A stretch of DNA of 64,000 nt, from contig JAQWJJ010000007.1 of assembly GCA_029248405.1 (NCBI GenBank), positions 62,001 to 126,000 of the forward strand, read 5' to 3'. The first letter of the stretch is position 1. The number at the start of each line of letters is the position of its first letter. Below the pieces are notes generated by a model, which was given only the letters and a program-made list of their open reading frames with translations, searched no databases and was not told the DNA's origin. A program made the translations under genes and the position numbers. This stretch comes from Flavobacteriaceae bacterium (GTDB taxonomy: Bacteria > Bacteroidota > Bacteroidia > Flavobacteriales > Flavobacteriaceae). Shown piece after piece: positions 9,143 to 16,981 of the stretch.

Positions 9143-9638
9143 TCTGATAACGCAGTAATGACTGCTGTTCATTGGGTGGTGTAATGGCATCAATCAATGA
9201 AAACCCTAAGCGATTCAACAAAACTATAGAAGCACAGTTCTCTTTCATCGCAATGGCGTTCAGCTTTGTGATCCCATAATTATTTTTGGCCTGTTCAAGG
9301 AGTATTTGGGATGCTGCAGCAGCCATGCCCTTGCCACGATATTTGGGCAACAAGGCAAAGCCCAAATCTGGCTCTTTCAAATAAGGCCTCTTATAGAGTC
9401 CCACTGTCCCCAATGGGGTCCTATGCTGAGGACTGCAAATGGCTAAAGGCCCGAAGCCGGGTTGCTCATACATGGGGTGATAAATCTCTGAAATTGACCG
9501 TTGAGCATCCTCAATTGAATGGATATTCCTGTCGCCAATAAACCTAAGCCAGTCAGGCGAATTGACCAATTCGAGTATAAAAGGGGCGTCCTCGAGATTG
9601 CATTGCCGCAAAATCAATTCAGTGGCCCCTGCCTTCAT
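9120..9638 (-). CDS. GNAT family N-acetyltransferase
   Basis: A 172-residue GNAT of the RimJ/RimL type (Acetyltransf_3): TELILRQCNLEDAPFILELVNSPDWLRFIGDRN at the start, LGFALLPKYRGKGMAAAASQILLEQA as the acetyl-CoA binding Q/RxxGxG/A loop, and NCASIVLLNRLGFSL near the end. It transfers acetyl groups from acetyl-CoA to an amine; the substrate is unknown. The start ATG at 9638 shares a base with the TAA of glyA (TAATG), so translation is probably coupled to glyA. An in-frame upstream ATG at 9680 would lie inside glyA and is less likely. Confidence 0.88.
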   Translation of the reverse strand: MKAGATELILRQCNLEDAPFILELVNSPDWLRFIGDRNIHSIEDAQRSISEIYHPMYEQPGFGPLAICSPQHRTPLGTVGLYKRPYLKEPDLGFALLPKYRGKGMAAAASQILLEQAKNNYGITKLNAIAMKENCASIVLLNRLGFSLIDAITPPNEQQSLLRYQINLLEEK

Positions 9639-10918
9639 TAGGCGTTTTTGAACAATGGGCGATGTGACATCATCGCGCAAACCTCATCTGCAACAGACTC
9701 CAAATTGACCTCATCATCGGGATTTTGCACCACACGATCAATTAGATCTACAATTTGTTGCATGTCTTGTTCTACCAATCCTCGTGTAGTAATAGCAGCC
9801 GTGCCAATGCGGATACCACTTGTCACAAATGGCGATTGATCATCAAATGGCACCATATTTTTATTGAGGGTGATTTCGGCTTTACCTAAAGCCTCCTCTG
9901 CTGCCTTTCCTGTAATCCCCTTATTGCGCAAATCAATCAACATCATGTGGTTATCGGTGCCTCCTGAAATAATATCATAGCCCTTTTCCATAAAAGCCTC
10001 GGCCATGACGTTTGCATTTTTCTTGACCTGTACTATATAATGTAAGAAATCATCTGTCAGTGCTTCTCCAAAGGCAATGGCCTTTGCTGCAATAATATGC
10101 TCTAGCGGACCGCCTTGATTTCCTGGAAAAATACCACTGTCCAACAAGGACGACATTTTGCGTAGCGCTCCATTTTTTAGGGTAATGCCAAAAGGATTGT
10201 CAAAATCTTCACCCATTAAAATCATGCCGCCTCGCGGACCACGCAAGGTTTTATGGGTGGTGGTAGTCACCACGTGACAATGGGGTAACGGGTCACCAAT
10301 GATGCCTTTTGCGATAAGACCTGCAGGATGCGCCATATCCGCAAGTAAAATTGCCCCAACCTGATCTGCAATTTCTCTAAAACGCTGATAATCAATTTCT
10401 CGAGAATAGGCTGAGGCGCCAGCAATAATCATTTTAGGGCGGTGCTCGAGTGCCAATGCCTCAATAGTGTCATAATTAAGTAATCCTGTTTCCTTTTCTA
10501 CTCCATAAAATACAGGATTATAAATTCTTCCTGAAAAGTTTACAGGACTCCCATGGGTCAAATGACCGCCATGCGCGAGATCAAATCCCATAAAAGTATC
10601 ACCAGGCTTTAAGCACGCATGAAAAACCGCAGTATTGGCTTGAGAACCACTATGGGGTTGGACATTGGCATACGCCGCACCAAACAGCTCCTTAGCGCGG
10701 TCAATGGCCAATTGCTCGACATGATCCACAACCTCACAGCCACCGTAATAGCGCTTACCGGGATACCCTTCTGCGTATTTATTGGTCAATACACTACCTG
10801 CAGCCTCCATCACTTGAGGGCTTACAAAATTCTCGGAGGCGATGAGCTCAAGTCCATTTAGTTGTCTTTGGTGTTCGTCCTCAATAAGGTCAAATACCTG
10901 GGTGTCTCTTGCAATCAT
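9638..10918 (-). CDS. glyA: Serine hydroxymethyltransferase
   Basis: A 426-residue PLP enzyme, normal length for GlyA. It interconverts serine and glycine while charging tetrahydrofolate with a one-carbon unit. Seen: [34 protein letters not shown], the PLP lysine motif [15 protein letters not shown], and [11 protein letters not shown]. The start is MIARDTQVF at 10918. The downstream acetyltransferase overlaps its stop codon by one base. A -7 box at 10939-10946 lies about 20 bases upstream. Confidence 0.97.
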   Translation of the reverse strand: MIARDTQVFDLIEDEHQRQLNGLELIASENFVSPQVMEAAGSVLTNKYAEGYPGKRYYGGCEVVDHVEQLAIDRAKELFGAAYANVQPHSGSQANTAVFHACLKPGDTFMGFDLAHGGHLTHGSPVNFSGRIYNPVFYGVEKETGLLNYDTIEALALEHRPKMIIAGASAYSREIDYQRFREIADQVGAILLADMAHPAGLIAKGIIGDPLPHCHVVTTTTHKTLRGPRGGMILMGEDFDNPFGITLKNGALRKMSSLLDSGIFPGNQGGPLEHIIAAKAIAFGEALTDDFLHYIVQVKKNANVMAEAFMEKGYDIISGGTDNHMMLIDLRNKGITGKAAEEALGKAEITLNKNMVPFDDQSPFVTSGIRIGTAAITTRGLVEQDMQQIVDLIDRVVQNPDDEVNLESVADEVCAMMSHRPLFKNA

Positions 10919-10938
10919 TTTTATGTAAATTTTAACTT

Positions 10939-10946
10939 CAAAAATA
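10939..10946 (-). promoter_or_regulatory. -7 promoter box for glyA
   Basis: TATTTTTG on the minus strand, 20 bases before the glyA ATG. A TTG lies 22 bases further upstream (10969-10971), slightly wider than the usual 19-21 spacing. Confidence 0.5.
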
Positions 10947-10978
10947 CTAAAAGCCGCCACTTACTGCCCAATAAATTA

Positions 10979-10986
10979 TATATTTG
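10979..10986 (+). promoter_or_regulatory. -7 promoter box for fumarylacetoacetase
   Basis: TATATTTG on the plus strand, 35 bases before the ATG at 11022, matching TAnnTTTG. It sits back to back with the glyA promoter in a 103-base divergent spacer. Confidence 0.5.
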
Positions 10987-11021
10987 ATTAACATTTTACG
11001 AACAATTAAATACCATTTCTT

Positions 11022-12302
11022 ATGCCTTTGAGTGCCAATGATCCGTCAAAAAAAACCTGGTTAAATGTGCCGGCTGGGAGTGATTTTCCGATTCAAAATA
11101 TTCCATTTGGGGTGTTCTTGACAAGGGATGACGTCATCACAATAGGCACCCGTATTGGAGATACTGCTATTGATTTAGGGGCTTTACATCAATTAGGTTA
11201 TTTTGACGGCATCGAATTGACCGACGATATTTTTCTGCAAGATAGTCTGAATGATTTTATAGCAGATGGCCGCAAGACATGGCGACTGGTGCGCAACCGA
11301 ATTTCAGATATTTTTCTAGAAAGCAATCCAGCATTAAGAGATCATAGCGCACATAAAAAAACGGTGCTTTTTGGATTGGATGAAATTGAAATGCAACTAC
11401 CGGTAGATGTCGGGGATTATACGGATTTTTATGCCAGTAAAGAGCATGCGACAAATGTCGGATCCTTATTTCGTGATCCAGAACATGCCTTGCTCCCCAA
11501 CTGGTTGCACATCCCCATAGGTTATCATGGACGCAGCTCGAGTATCGTACCAAGTGGGACTCCTATACGCCGACCCAATGGGCAGGTAGCACCAAAAGAA
11601 GGTAATGGCCCTGGGTTTGGTCCAACCAAGTTATTAGACTTTGAGTTAGAGATGGCCTTTATTACGACGGCAGCAAACGATTTGGGCAAACCAATACCTA
11701 TAGAAGAAACAGCAGAATATATTTTTGGATTGGTACTCTTTAACGATTGGAGTGCCCGTGATATTCAAGGTTGGGAATACGTACCACTAGGGCCATTTTT
11801 GGGCAAAAACTTTGCATCAACTATCTCTCCATGGATCGTTACCTTAGATGCTTTAAATAGTTTTAGAGTTTCTGGCCCGAAACAGGATCCTACACCTCTG
11901 CCCTATCTGCAACAAGAAGGCGCCCATAATTATGATATCCACTTGCAAGCCAGCATAAAGCCGCACGGAGGAGAAGAGTCACTTGTGTGCCATTCTAACT
12001 TCAAATACATGTATTGGTCCATGGCCCAACAGTTGGCACACCATACGGTCAATGGATGCAATGTCCGAAGCGGAGACATGATGGGTAGCGGTACTATATC
12101 AGGACCAACTCCCGATAGTTACGGATCAATGTTGGAGCTCAGCTGGAAAGGACAGCGACCACTGACCTTAAGCGATGGCACGAAAAGAGCCTTCATTAAT
12201 GATGGAGATACAGTGATCATGAGAGGTTACTGCGAAAACGACCAGGTCCGCATAGGTTTCGGAGAGTGCACAGGAGAGGTGCTTCCAGCAAGACCCCTAT
12301 AA
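11022..12302 (+). CDS. fahA: Fumarylacetoacetase
   Basis: A 426-residue enzyme matching the full-length, eukaryote-like fumarylacetoacetase that hydrolyses fumarylacetoacetate to fumarate and acetoacetate, the last step of tyrosine/homogentisate breakdown. Seen: DFPIQNIPFGVF, DYTDFYASKEHATNVG (metal-site Asp), PIGYHGRSSSIVPSGTPIRRP, LLDFELEMAFI (metal-site Glu), LFNDWSARDIQGWEYVPLGPFLGKNFASTISPWIV and TISGPTPDSYGSMLEL. No other homogentisate-pathway gene lies beside it. It ends 10 bases before the convergent ytxJ-type gene with no terminator between. Confidence 0.97.
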   Translation: MPLSANDPSKKTWLNVPAGSDFPIQNIPFGVFLTRDDVITIGTRIGDTAIDLGALHQLGYFDGIELTDDIFLQDSLNDFIADGRKTWRLVRNRISDIFLESNPALRDHSAHKKTVLFGLDEIEMQLPVDVGDYTDFYASKEHATNVGSLFRDPEHALLPNWLHIPIGYHGRSSSIVPSGTPIRRPNGQVAPKEGNGPGFGPTKLLDFELEMAFITTAANDLGKPIPIEETAEYIFGLVLFNDWSARDIQGWEYVPLGPFLGKNFASTISPWIVTLDALNSFRVSGPKQDPTPLPYLQQEGAHNYDIHLQASIKPHGGEESLVCHSNFKYMYWSMAQQLAHHTVNGCNVRSGDMMGSGTISGPTPDSYGSMLELSWKGQRPLTLSDGTKRAFINDGDTVIMRGYCENDQVRIGFGECTGEVLPARPL

Positions 12303-12312
12303 GACAAAAGTC

Positions 12313-12717
12313 CTAATGCCTCAATAAATTAATGACTTGATCCGCACTAACGCCCTGATGCGCACCATTCCAGAATACCTTTTGGTCACGAAGAATGATC
12401 AGTTGTGGACTCTCGTGACGCACTGACAAACTCTGGGCAATGTGATTCGATACATGACGATCTGCGATAAGGTCGTTGAAATACCACTGTCCTAAAGGAG
12501 AAAGAGCAGCCGCATGGGCTTCCAAATCTCTCAAGACCATTTTACTGATGATGCAACGTGTCGAGTGCTTGAAAAGGAATACATATGATTCATTTGATGC
12601 CGTTCTCGCTTGGTCAACAGCAAACTCAGTATGTAAAGGCTGCCATGGAAAACCTCCATCAGACCAGCCCGTTTCAGTCTTAGGACTTGACTTACGCCCA
12701 AAGTTAAATATGCTCAT
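12313..12717 (-). CDS. ytxJ: Bacillithiol-system redox protein, YtxJ family
   Basis: A 134-residue thioredoxin-fold protein of the DUF2847/YtxJ (monothiol bacilliredoxin-like) family. The diagnostic segment is FKHSTRCIISKMVLRDLEAH with a single active cysteine (family form HSTRCPIS; here Pro is replaced by Ile), followed by SVRHESPQLIILRDQKVFWNGAHQGVSADQV, the cis-Pro region and C-terminal helix. Family members are thought to act with bacillithiol in thiol exchange. A -7 box (TATTTTTG, 12735-12742) precedes the ATG by 17 bases. Convergent with fahA. Confidence 0.87.
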   Translation of the reverse strand: MSIFNFGRKSSPKTETGWSDGGFPWQPLHTEFAVDQARTASNESYVFLFKHSTRCIISKMVLRDLEAHAAALSPLGQWYFNDLIADRHVSNHIAQSLSVRHESPQLIILRDQKVFWNGAHQGVSADQVINLLRH

Positions 12718-12734
12718 GTGTGCTTTTTAAGCCA

Positions 12735-12742
12735 CAAAAATA
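12735..12742 (-). promoter_or_regulatory. -7 promoter box for ytxJ
   Basis: TATTTTTG on the minus strand, 17 bases before the ytxJ ATG at 12717. No clear -33 TTG. Confidence 0.45.
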
Positions 12743-12859
12743 AGCATTATTCTGGCATGGTAAGTAAGATTATAGACCTCTTGTAAAGGCGCTCATTTTC
12801 ACAATTATCATATCAGGTATTGATCCAACTGTCTTTGTGACTTCTTCATATAACCCACC

Positions 12860-12891
12860 TGGCCTCCATCTGCAGGAGGCCATTTTTTTTT
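12860..12891 (+). terminator. Rho-independent terminator on the plus strand
   Basis: TGGCCTCC and GGAGGCCA pair around a 7-base loop and are followed by nine T. The T tract makes it directional for plus-strand transcripts. No plus-strand gene ends nearby: the nearest is fahA, 558 bases upstream, beyond the oppositely oriented ytxJ gene. Confidence 0.85.
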
Positions 12892-12907
12892 GCTCCAATT
12901 ATATCAG

Positions 12908-12915
12908 TACTTTTG
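12908..12915 (+). promoter_or_regulatory. -7 promoter box for the thioesterase operon
   Basis: TACTTTTG, 16 bases before the ATG at 12932 and immediately after the terminator, predicts a leader of about 12 bases. Confidence 0.5.
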
Positions 12916-12931
12916 CCCTAAATATAGGTAC

Positions 12932-13423
12932 ATGATCGAAAACAAAATATTGGAAAGCAAGGCCATTGTCCGCTTTCAGGACTGTGACCCATTTAATCAC
13001 CTCAACAACGCCGCATATCTCAATTATTTAGTCAATGCACGAGAAGATCAATTGATGGAAGCCTATGGCATTAATATATATGACACCGCTTCACTTGGCG
13101 GTAAAAGTTGGGTCGTTTCGAGTAATCAAATTGCCTATTTACGTCCAGCATGGCTGATGGAATCTTTGGTCATGCAGTCACAACTCTTGAGTTTTGACGA
13201 CACAGAAACTTTGGTAGAATTGCGGATGTACGACAAAGATAAGGCTCAGTTAAAGGCGCTAATGTGGAGCACTTATGTCCATATCGATCTCACAACACAG
13301 AAAAGAACGCCCCACAGCAAAACACTCATGGAGTTGTTCGACTCGGCCTTAGCTCCAGTGATTGAATCCCACTTTGAGGCCAGAGCGGCAAGTTTTAAGA
13401 ATCTTAAAAAACCCAAGAAATGA
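12932..13423 (+). CDS. Acyl-CoA thioesterase, 4HBT hotdog fold
   Basis: A 163-residue hotdog-fold protein of the 4-hydroxybenzoyl-CoA thioesterase/FadM type, which hydrolyses acyl-CoA thioesters in the cytoplasm. The active-site segment is VRFQDCDPFNHLNNAAYLNYLVNARED: the Asp-x-Asp...His-x-Asn-Asn pattern follows the family's D-x-x-x-H-V-N-N. GGKSWVVSSNQIAYLRPAW is the second family block. The ATG at 12932 is supported by the promoter box just upstream; an in-frame TTG lies earlier. The stop overlaps the next gene by 4 bases (ATGA), so both are probably translated together. The acyl chain is unknown. Confidence 0.88.
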   Translation: MIENKILESKAIVRFQDCDPFNHLNNAAYLNYLVNAREDQLMEAYGINIYDTASLGGKSWVVSSNQIAYLRPAWLMESLVMQSQLLSFDDTETLVELRMYDKDKAQLKALMWSTYVHIDLTTQKRTPHSKTLMELFDSALAPVIESHFEARAASFKNLKKPKK

Positions 13424-13995
13424 TCCGTAAAAAAGTCATTATCCTAACTATTTTGGGGTTATTGGCCATGCTATTGTTTTGGTCAAAATCTGCCAATAAT
13501 CATCAAGATTTATTCGCCGATTCAATCGCAACAGCCCAAGTAAAAACAGTCTACTATGGCATTAGGCACGCCGAAAAAGACAGGTCAAACATTAACGAAA
13601 ATGACCCCGAACTCACCTCTACGGGCCTTGAACGCGCCAATCTTTGGGCCAAATATTTTGACAGTATTCCATTAAATGGCATCTATTCGACCAGTTACAA
13701 ACGAACCCTACAAACCATCCTGCCCACTGCGGCATCACAAATCCTTGACCCCCGAATTTATGTGCCTGAAACCCTTATTGATTCCGCATTTATGACCACC
13801 ACCAGAGGAGGCAATTGGTTGATCAGTGGACACAGTAACACCATGCCCGCCACCATTAATGCACTCATCCAAAGTGATTCTTTACAAGACATACCTGACC
13901 ATGAGAACGGCAGACTCTACCGCGTAACGCTCTATCAAGGCAAAGCCTCTCTAGACATCACTACAATACCACTTAAAGCCAAAGAGCAACATTAA
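13420..13995 (+). CDS. Histidine phosphatase family protein, membrane-anchored or secreted
   Basis: A 191-residue member of the histidine phosphatase (phosphoglycerate mutase-like) superfamily. An N-terminal hydrophobic segment (residues ~5-22, VIILTILGLLAMLLFW) should anchor or export it. The catalytic motif is YYGIRHAEKDRS (RHAEK instead of RHGE), Arg in TSYKRTLQT is the second phosphate ligand, and SGHSNTMP carries the second histidine. It overlaps the thioesterase gene by 4 bases. The substrate is not evident. Confidence 0.85.
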   Translation: MIRKKVIILTILGLLAMLLFWSKSANNHQDLFADSIATAQVKTVYYGIRHAEKDRSNINENDPELTSTGLERANLWAKYFDSIPLNGIYSTSYKRTLQTILPTAASQILDPRIYVPETLIDSAFMTTTRGGNWLISGHSNTMPATINALIQSDSLQDIPDHENGRLYRVTLYQGKASLDITTIPLKAKEQH

Positions 13996-14088
13996 CCGCC
14001 GTGAGGACTGCTGCACCTCTGTCGCACTCCCCATTTATATGACCAATCTTAATGCAAGGTCCACATGATATCTTAACAAGAATCTTCT

Positions 14089-14096
14089 TACTTTTG
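14089..14096 (+). promoter_or_regulatory. -7 promoter box for smpB
   Basis: TACTTTTG ends only 5 bases before the smpB ATG at 14102. With the box-to-start distance seen at ffs, transcription would begin at or next to the ATG, suggesting a leaderless or near-leaderless message. No -33 TTG is seen, so support is moderate. Confidence 0.4.
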
Positions 14097-14101
14097 TCCT
14101 C

Positions 14102-14566
14102 ATGGGACTGGCCAAAAACATTACAATAAAAAACCGTAAAGCGCGCTTTAACTACGAGGTTATGGATCGCTTTACTGCTGGCATTGTTTTGCGGGGCACG
14201 GAAATTAAATCCTTGCGCTCGGGGCAGGCCTCTATCGCTGAAAGCTTCTGCGAATTCAGCAACAACGAGTTGTTTGTGATCAACATGACCATCCAAGAAT
14301 ACAGTCATGCGACACATTACAACCATCAAGCCAAGTCCTCCAGAAAACTCTTGCTGCAGCGACGCGAGCTCAATAAACTCTTTAAGGCCGTCAAAAACAC
14401 TGGACTCACTATTATTCCCATGGTTTTGTATATCAATGATCAAGGTTTGGCCAAAATGGAGATCGCTTTGTGTCGCGGAAAAAAACTGTTCGACAAAAGG
14501 GAAGTGCTCAAGGAAAGAGACAACAAGCGCGACATTAGTAGGATTAAAAAAATTCATAACACCTGA
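14102..14566 (+). CDS. smpB: SsrA-binding protein SmpB
   Basis: A 154-residue OB-fold protein that brings tmRNA to stalled ribosomes for trans-translation. Seen: NRKARFNYEVMDRFTAGIVLRGTEIKSLRSGQASIAESF, the most conserved block, then FVINMTIQEYSHATHYNH, RKLLLQRRELNKL and the basic C-terminal tail KGKK/KKLFDKREVLKERDNKRD that enters the mRNA channel. Normal length. A DUF5362-like membrane protein gene begins 5 bases after its stop. The tmRNA gene is not in this window. Confidence 0.97.
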   Translation: MGLAKNITIKNRKARFNYEVMDRFTAGIVLRGTEIKSLRSGQASIAESFCEFSNNELFVINMTIQEYSHATHYNHQAKSSRKLLLQRRELNKLFKAVKNTGLTIIPMVLYINDQGLAKMEIALCRGKKLFDKREVLKERDNKRDISRIKKIHNT

Positions 14567-14571
14567 TCACC

Positions 14572-15051
14572 ATGGAACAAACCAATCCAAAACCTTCGCT
14601 AGGCTCTTCATCGGAACAAGATACGGCAATAGAGACACCTGTTATTTTGTCTTCAGAAATGCTTGATTCACTGGACCGTATGATTTATTGGGCGAAATTT
14701 TTGAGCATCGTGGGATTCATTGCCGTAGGACTTTTGATATTTGGGATGCTCACCATTATTTTTGTAGGTCAGTCCGTTTTTGGGGCAGAAGCACTGGGTT
14801 TGGGTTTTATCTATTTAGTCTTGGCTGCAGTCTATTTCATGCCAGTGTATTATTTGTTCAAATTTGCCCGTCATGGTCGCTTAGGACTTCAAAGCAAGAG
14901 CCAACATCATACCGATCAAGGGCTCATGTACCTTGCCGCACATTATAAGTTCATCGGTATCTTGGTCGTCGTCATGTTGTCTCTTTACGCCCTAGTTTTT
15001 ATTGGCATTTTGGCCACAGGTTTCAGCGCCCTTTCTGCACTGAGCGCATAA
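14572..15051 (+). CDS. DUF5362-like membrane protein
   Basis: A 159-residue protein with about three or four membrane segments (residues ~42-66 SIVGFIAVGLLIFGML, ~72-100 LGLGFIYLVLAAVYFMPVYYLFKFA, ~125-155 FIGILVVVMLSLYALVFIGIL). The pattern, including YLFKFARHGRLGLQS followed by LMYLAAHYKFIGI, resembles the DUF5362 family of Bacteroidota. Function unknown. It starts 5 bases after smpB and is probably in the same transcript. Confidence 0.7.
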   Translation: MEQTNPKPSLGSSSEQDTAIETPVILSSEMLDSLDRMIYWAKFLSIVGFIAVGLLIFGMLTIIFVGQSVFGAEALGLGFIYLVLAAVYFMPVYYLFKFARHGRLGLQSKSQHHTDQGLMYLAAHYKFIGILVVVMLSLYALVFIGILATGFSALSALSA

Positions 15052-15129
15052 TAAGGGATGCCCTAGCGCATTTGTCGGTCGAAAATTGTATTTTCATACT
15101 CCGTAAAGGCTCTGCCTAACATTTATCTT

Positions 15130-16119
15130 ATGAAAAAATACTTCACTGCATTGTGTATCGTTGCCTCGCTTCAACTCATGGCCCAGGATACTTTTTCAAT
15201 TATCGCTTTGGATCCGGAGACCGGCGAAATTGGTTCTGCTGGAGCTTCATGCATCAATATTGTCAACAGTAATTGGGACACCTGGATCACTGATATCATT
15301 CCAGGGCGCGGTGGAGTCAATTCACAAGCATATGTCTGTATTCCTAATGTTAATTTAGAGGGGGCAATAGCGCGCATGGCAGAAAATTATAGTCCACAAG
15401 AGATCATCGATTGGCTCATGCTGAATGATGCCTGCGGTGCTCAAAATTTCAATCCAGACTATAGGCAATATGGCATTGTGGATTTTGATGGTATGGGCGG
15501 CACTCGTTCCGCCGGTTTTACAGGTCCCCTTACCGATGATTATAAAGAAGACCGTCAAGGAGCCACCTACAGCATACAGGGCAACATCTTGCTCAACGCC
15601 AGTGTCATAGACCAGATGGAAGAAAACTTTAACAACACTTCAGGAACACTAGCCGACCGGCTTATGGCAGCACTCCAAGGGGCAAATTTTCCTGGGGCCG
15701 ACAGTCGTTGTTTGGCCAGTGGCACCTCTTCCAGAGCAGCCTATATGGTTGTTTATGGGCCAGATAATTTACCTGGGGCGCCAGATATTCGCCTGGTAGT
15801 TCCTGCCCAAACCAGCGGTATTGAACCCATTGATCTTTTGCAAGGGCTCTACGATGACCTGACTTTAGACCAGGGAAGCTTCTCTCCTGAACCAACTTTT
15901 CAGCTCTGGCCAAATCCAACCAAAGACTTTGTTGGTCTAAAAATTCCTGAAGCAGTGATTGCCCAAAGCATTGAAATCTTCGATATCAATGGCAAACAAG
16001 TATTGGAAAAATATGAGAATTTTGATCGTATTGATGCCCGGAAATTCAGGGCGGGACTTTATCTTATAAAGGTTTACACCAATAAAGGACGCTACTTCAT
16101 AAAATTCATCAAACAGTAG
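15130..16119 (+). CDS. DUF1028 protein with T9SS sorting domain
   Basis: A 329-residue secreted protein. Signal peptide MKKYFTALCIVASLQLMAQ, then an Ntn-hydrolase-like DUF1028 domain (TFSIIALDPETGEIGSAGASC, RGGVNSQAY, RQYGIVDFDGMGGTRSAGFTG, GNILLNASVIDQME, ADSRCLASGTSSRAAYMVVY). Residues ~255-329 are a Por secretion type A sorting domain (FQLWPNPTKDFVGLKI, IFDINGKQV, FRAGLYLIKVYTNKGRYFIKFIK), so it should be exported by T9SS to the cell surface or medium. DUF1028 proteins resemble peptidase/amidase folds, but activity is not established. Convergent with the acyltransferase gene, 10 bases apart. Confidence 0.87.
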   Translation: MKKYFTALCIVASLQLMAQDTFSIIALDPETGEIGSAGASCINIVNSNWDTWITDIIPGRGGVNSQAYVCIPNVNLEGAIARMAENYSPQEIIDWLMLNDACGAQNFNPDYRQYGIVDFDGMGGTRSAGFTGPLTDDYKEDRQGATYSIQGNILLNASVIDQMEENFNNTSGTLADRLMAALQGANFPGADSRCLASGTSSRAAYMVVYGPDNLPGAPDIRLVVPAQTSGIEPIDLLQGLYDDLTLDQGSFSPEPTFQLWPNPTKDFVGLKIPEAVIAQSIEIFDINGKQVLEKYENFDRIDARKFRAGLYLIKVYTNKGRYFIKFIKQ

Positions 16120-16129
16120 CGCACTAAGC

Positions 16130-16927
16130 TTACCATTCGCGCATCTTATTTAATTCTTCCTCTTTTCTAAGCTCCCCCTGCGAAATGACTTTCAAAAAAG
16201 ACGGGTGTTGTTCGATACTGTATTGGATTTTTTCAACAATATCGTCTATGGTATCCTTGTCGTAATCTATATCTAGGGGCTGCTTGATTTCCATAGATTG
16301 CAGAATACCGCGTTTTTTGATGCGCAATCCCTTCTTGTCAAAGGAGCGGCGAAATCCATCGATGACAATTGGCACAACGACAGGTTTGTTTTGTTTGATG
16401 ATGTGTGCTGTACCTCTTCGGATAGGCCTCCAGGGTGTGGTGGTGCCTTGTGGGAAAGTAATGACCCAGCCATCATCTAAGGCCAGATTGATGTTGTTCA
16501 AGTCACTCATTTTGACCTGCCTATTGACTTCCTGACCTTTTGCGCGCCATGTGCGATCGATGCTCACAGATCCCGCATAGGCCAGTATCTTAGGCAATAA
16601 GCCAGACTGCATCGTTTCTCGAGCAGCAACAAAATAAAGATTCATCTTGGGTTGCCATAGGTAGCCAATGTTTTTGATATTGTCTACTCGGCCACTCAAA
16701 CTGGCATTAAAGACATGAAACATGGCGACGACATCTGCAAAATATGTTTGATGATTTGAGACAAACAAAACATTGCTTTCTGGCAAATTTTTGATGATTT
16801 CACTGCCCTCAATCTGCAGTTGATTAAAACCTTTAAAACGCCGATGGCTCAAAGAACCGAATATCCGTATCAGCCACTTCTTAAGAAAGAGGATGTGTCC
16901 AAACGGATTTCTTTTAAATAGTCCCAT
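16130..16927 (-). CDS. Lysophospholipid acyltransferase family protein (PlsC-like)
   Basis: A 265-residue protein of the 1-acyl-glycerol-3-phosphate acyltransferase superfamily, which acylates lysophospholipids at the inner membrane. The catalytic region reads NVLFVSNHQTYFADVVAMFHVF, and the glycerol-phosphate binding block is VITFPQGTTTPWRPIRRGTAHII. Two differences stand out: the His and Asp are five residues apart (HQTYFAD) instead of the canonical H-x4-D, and FPEGT is FPQGT. The C-terminus has a dilysine-rich acidic tail. Exact acyl acceptor unknown. Upstream is the Nudix gene on the same strand, 54 bases away. Confidence 0.85.
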   Translation of the reverse strand: MGLFKRNPFGHILFLKKWLIRIFGSLSHRRFKGFNQLQIEGSEIIKNLPESNVLFVSNHQTYFADVVAMFHVFNASLSGRVDNIKNIGYLWQPKMNLYFVAARETMQSGLLPKILAYAGSVSIDRTWRAKGQEVNRQVKMSDLNNINLALDDGWVITFPQGTTTPWRPIRRGTAHIIKQNKPVVVPIVIDGFRRSFDKKGLRIKKRGILQSMEIKQPLDIDYDKDTIDDIVEKIQYSIEQHPSFLKVISQGELRKEEELNKMREW

Positions 16928-16981
16928 AGGCTTTAGGCAAAGGCTTTCTCTAGAATTGAGGGCAAATATATGAAAATGCCC

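Noticed and set aside
13973-14557. A 194-codon open frame on the minus strand opposite smpB
   Set aside because: smpB on the plus strand is unmistakable, and the minus frame has no recognisable domain; it is a long shadow of smpB codon usage.
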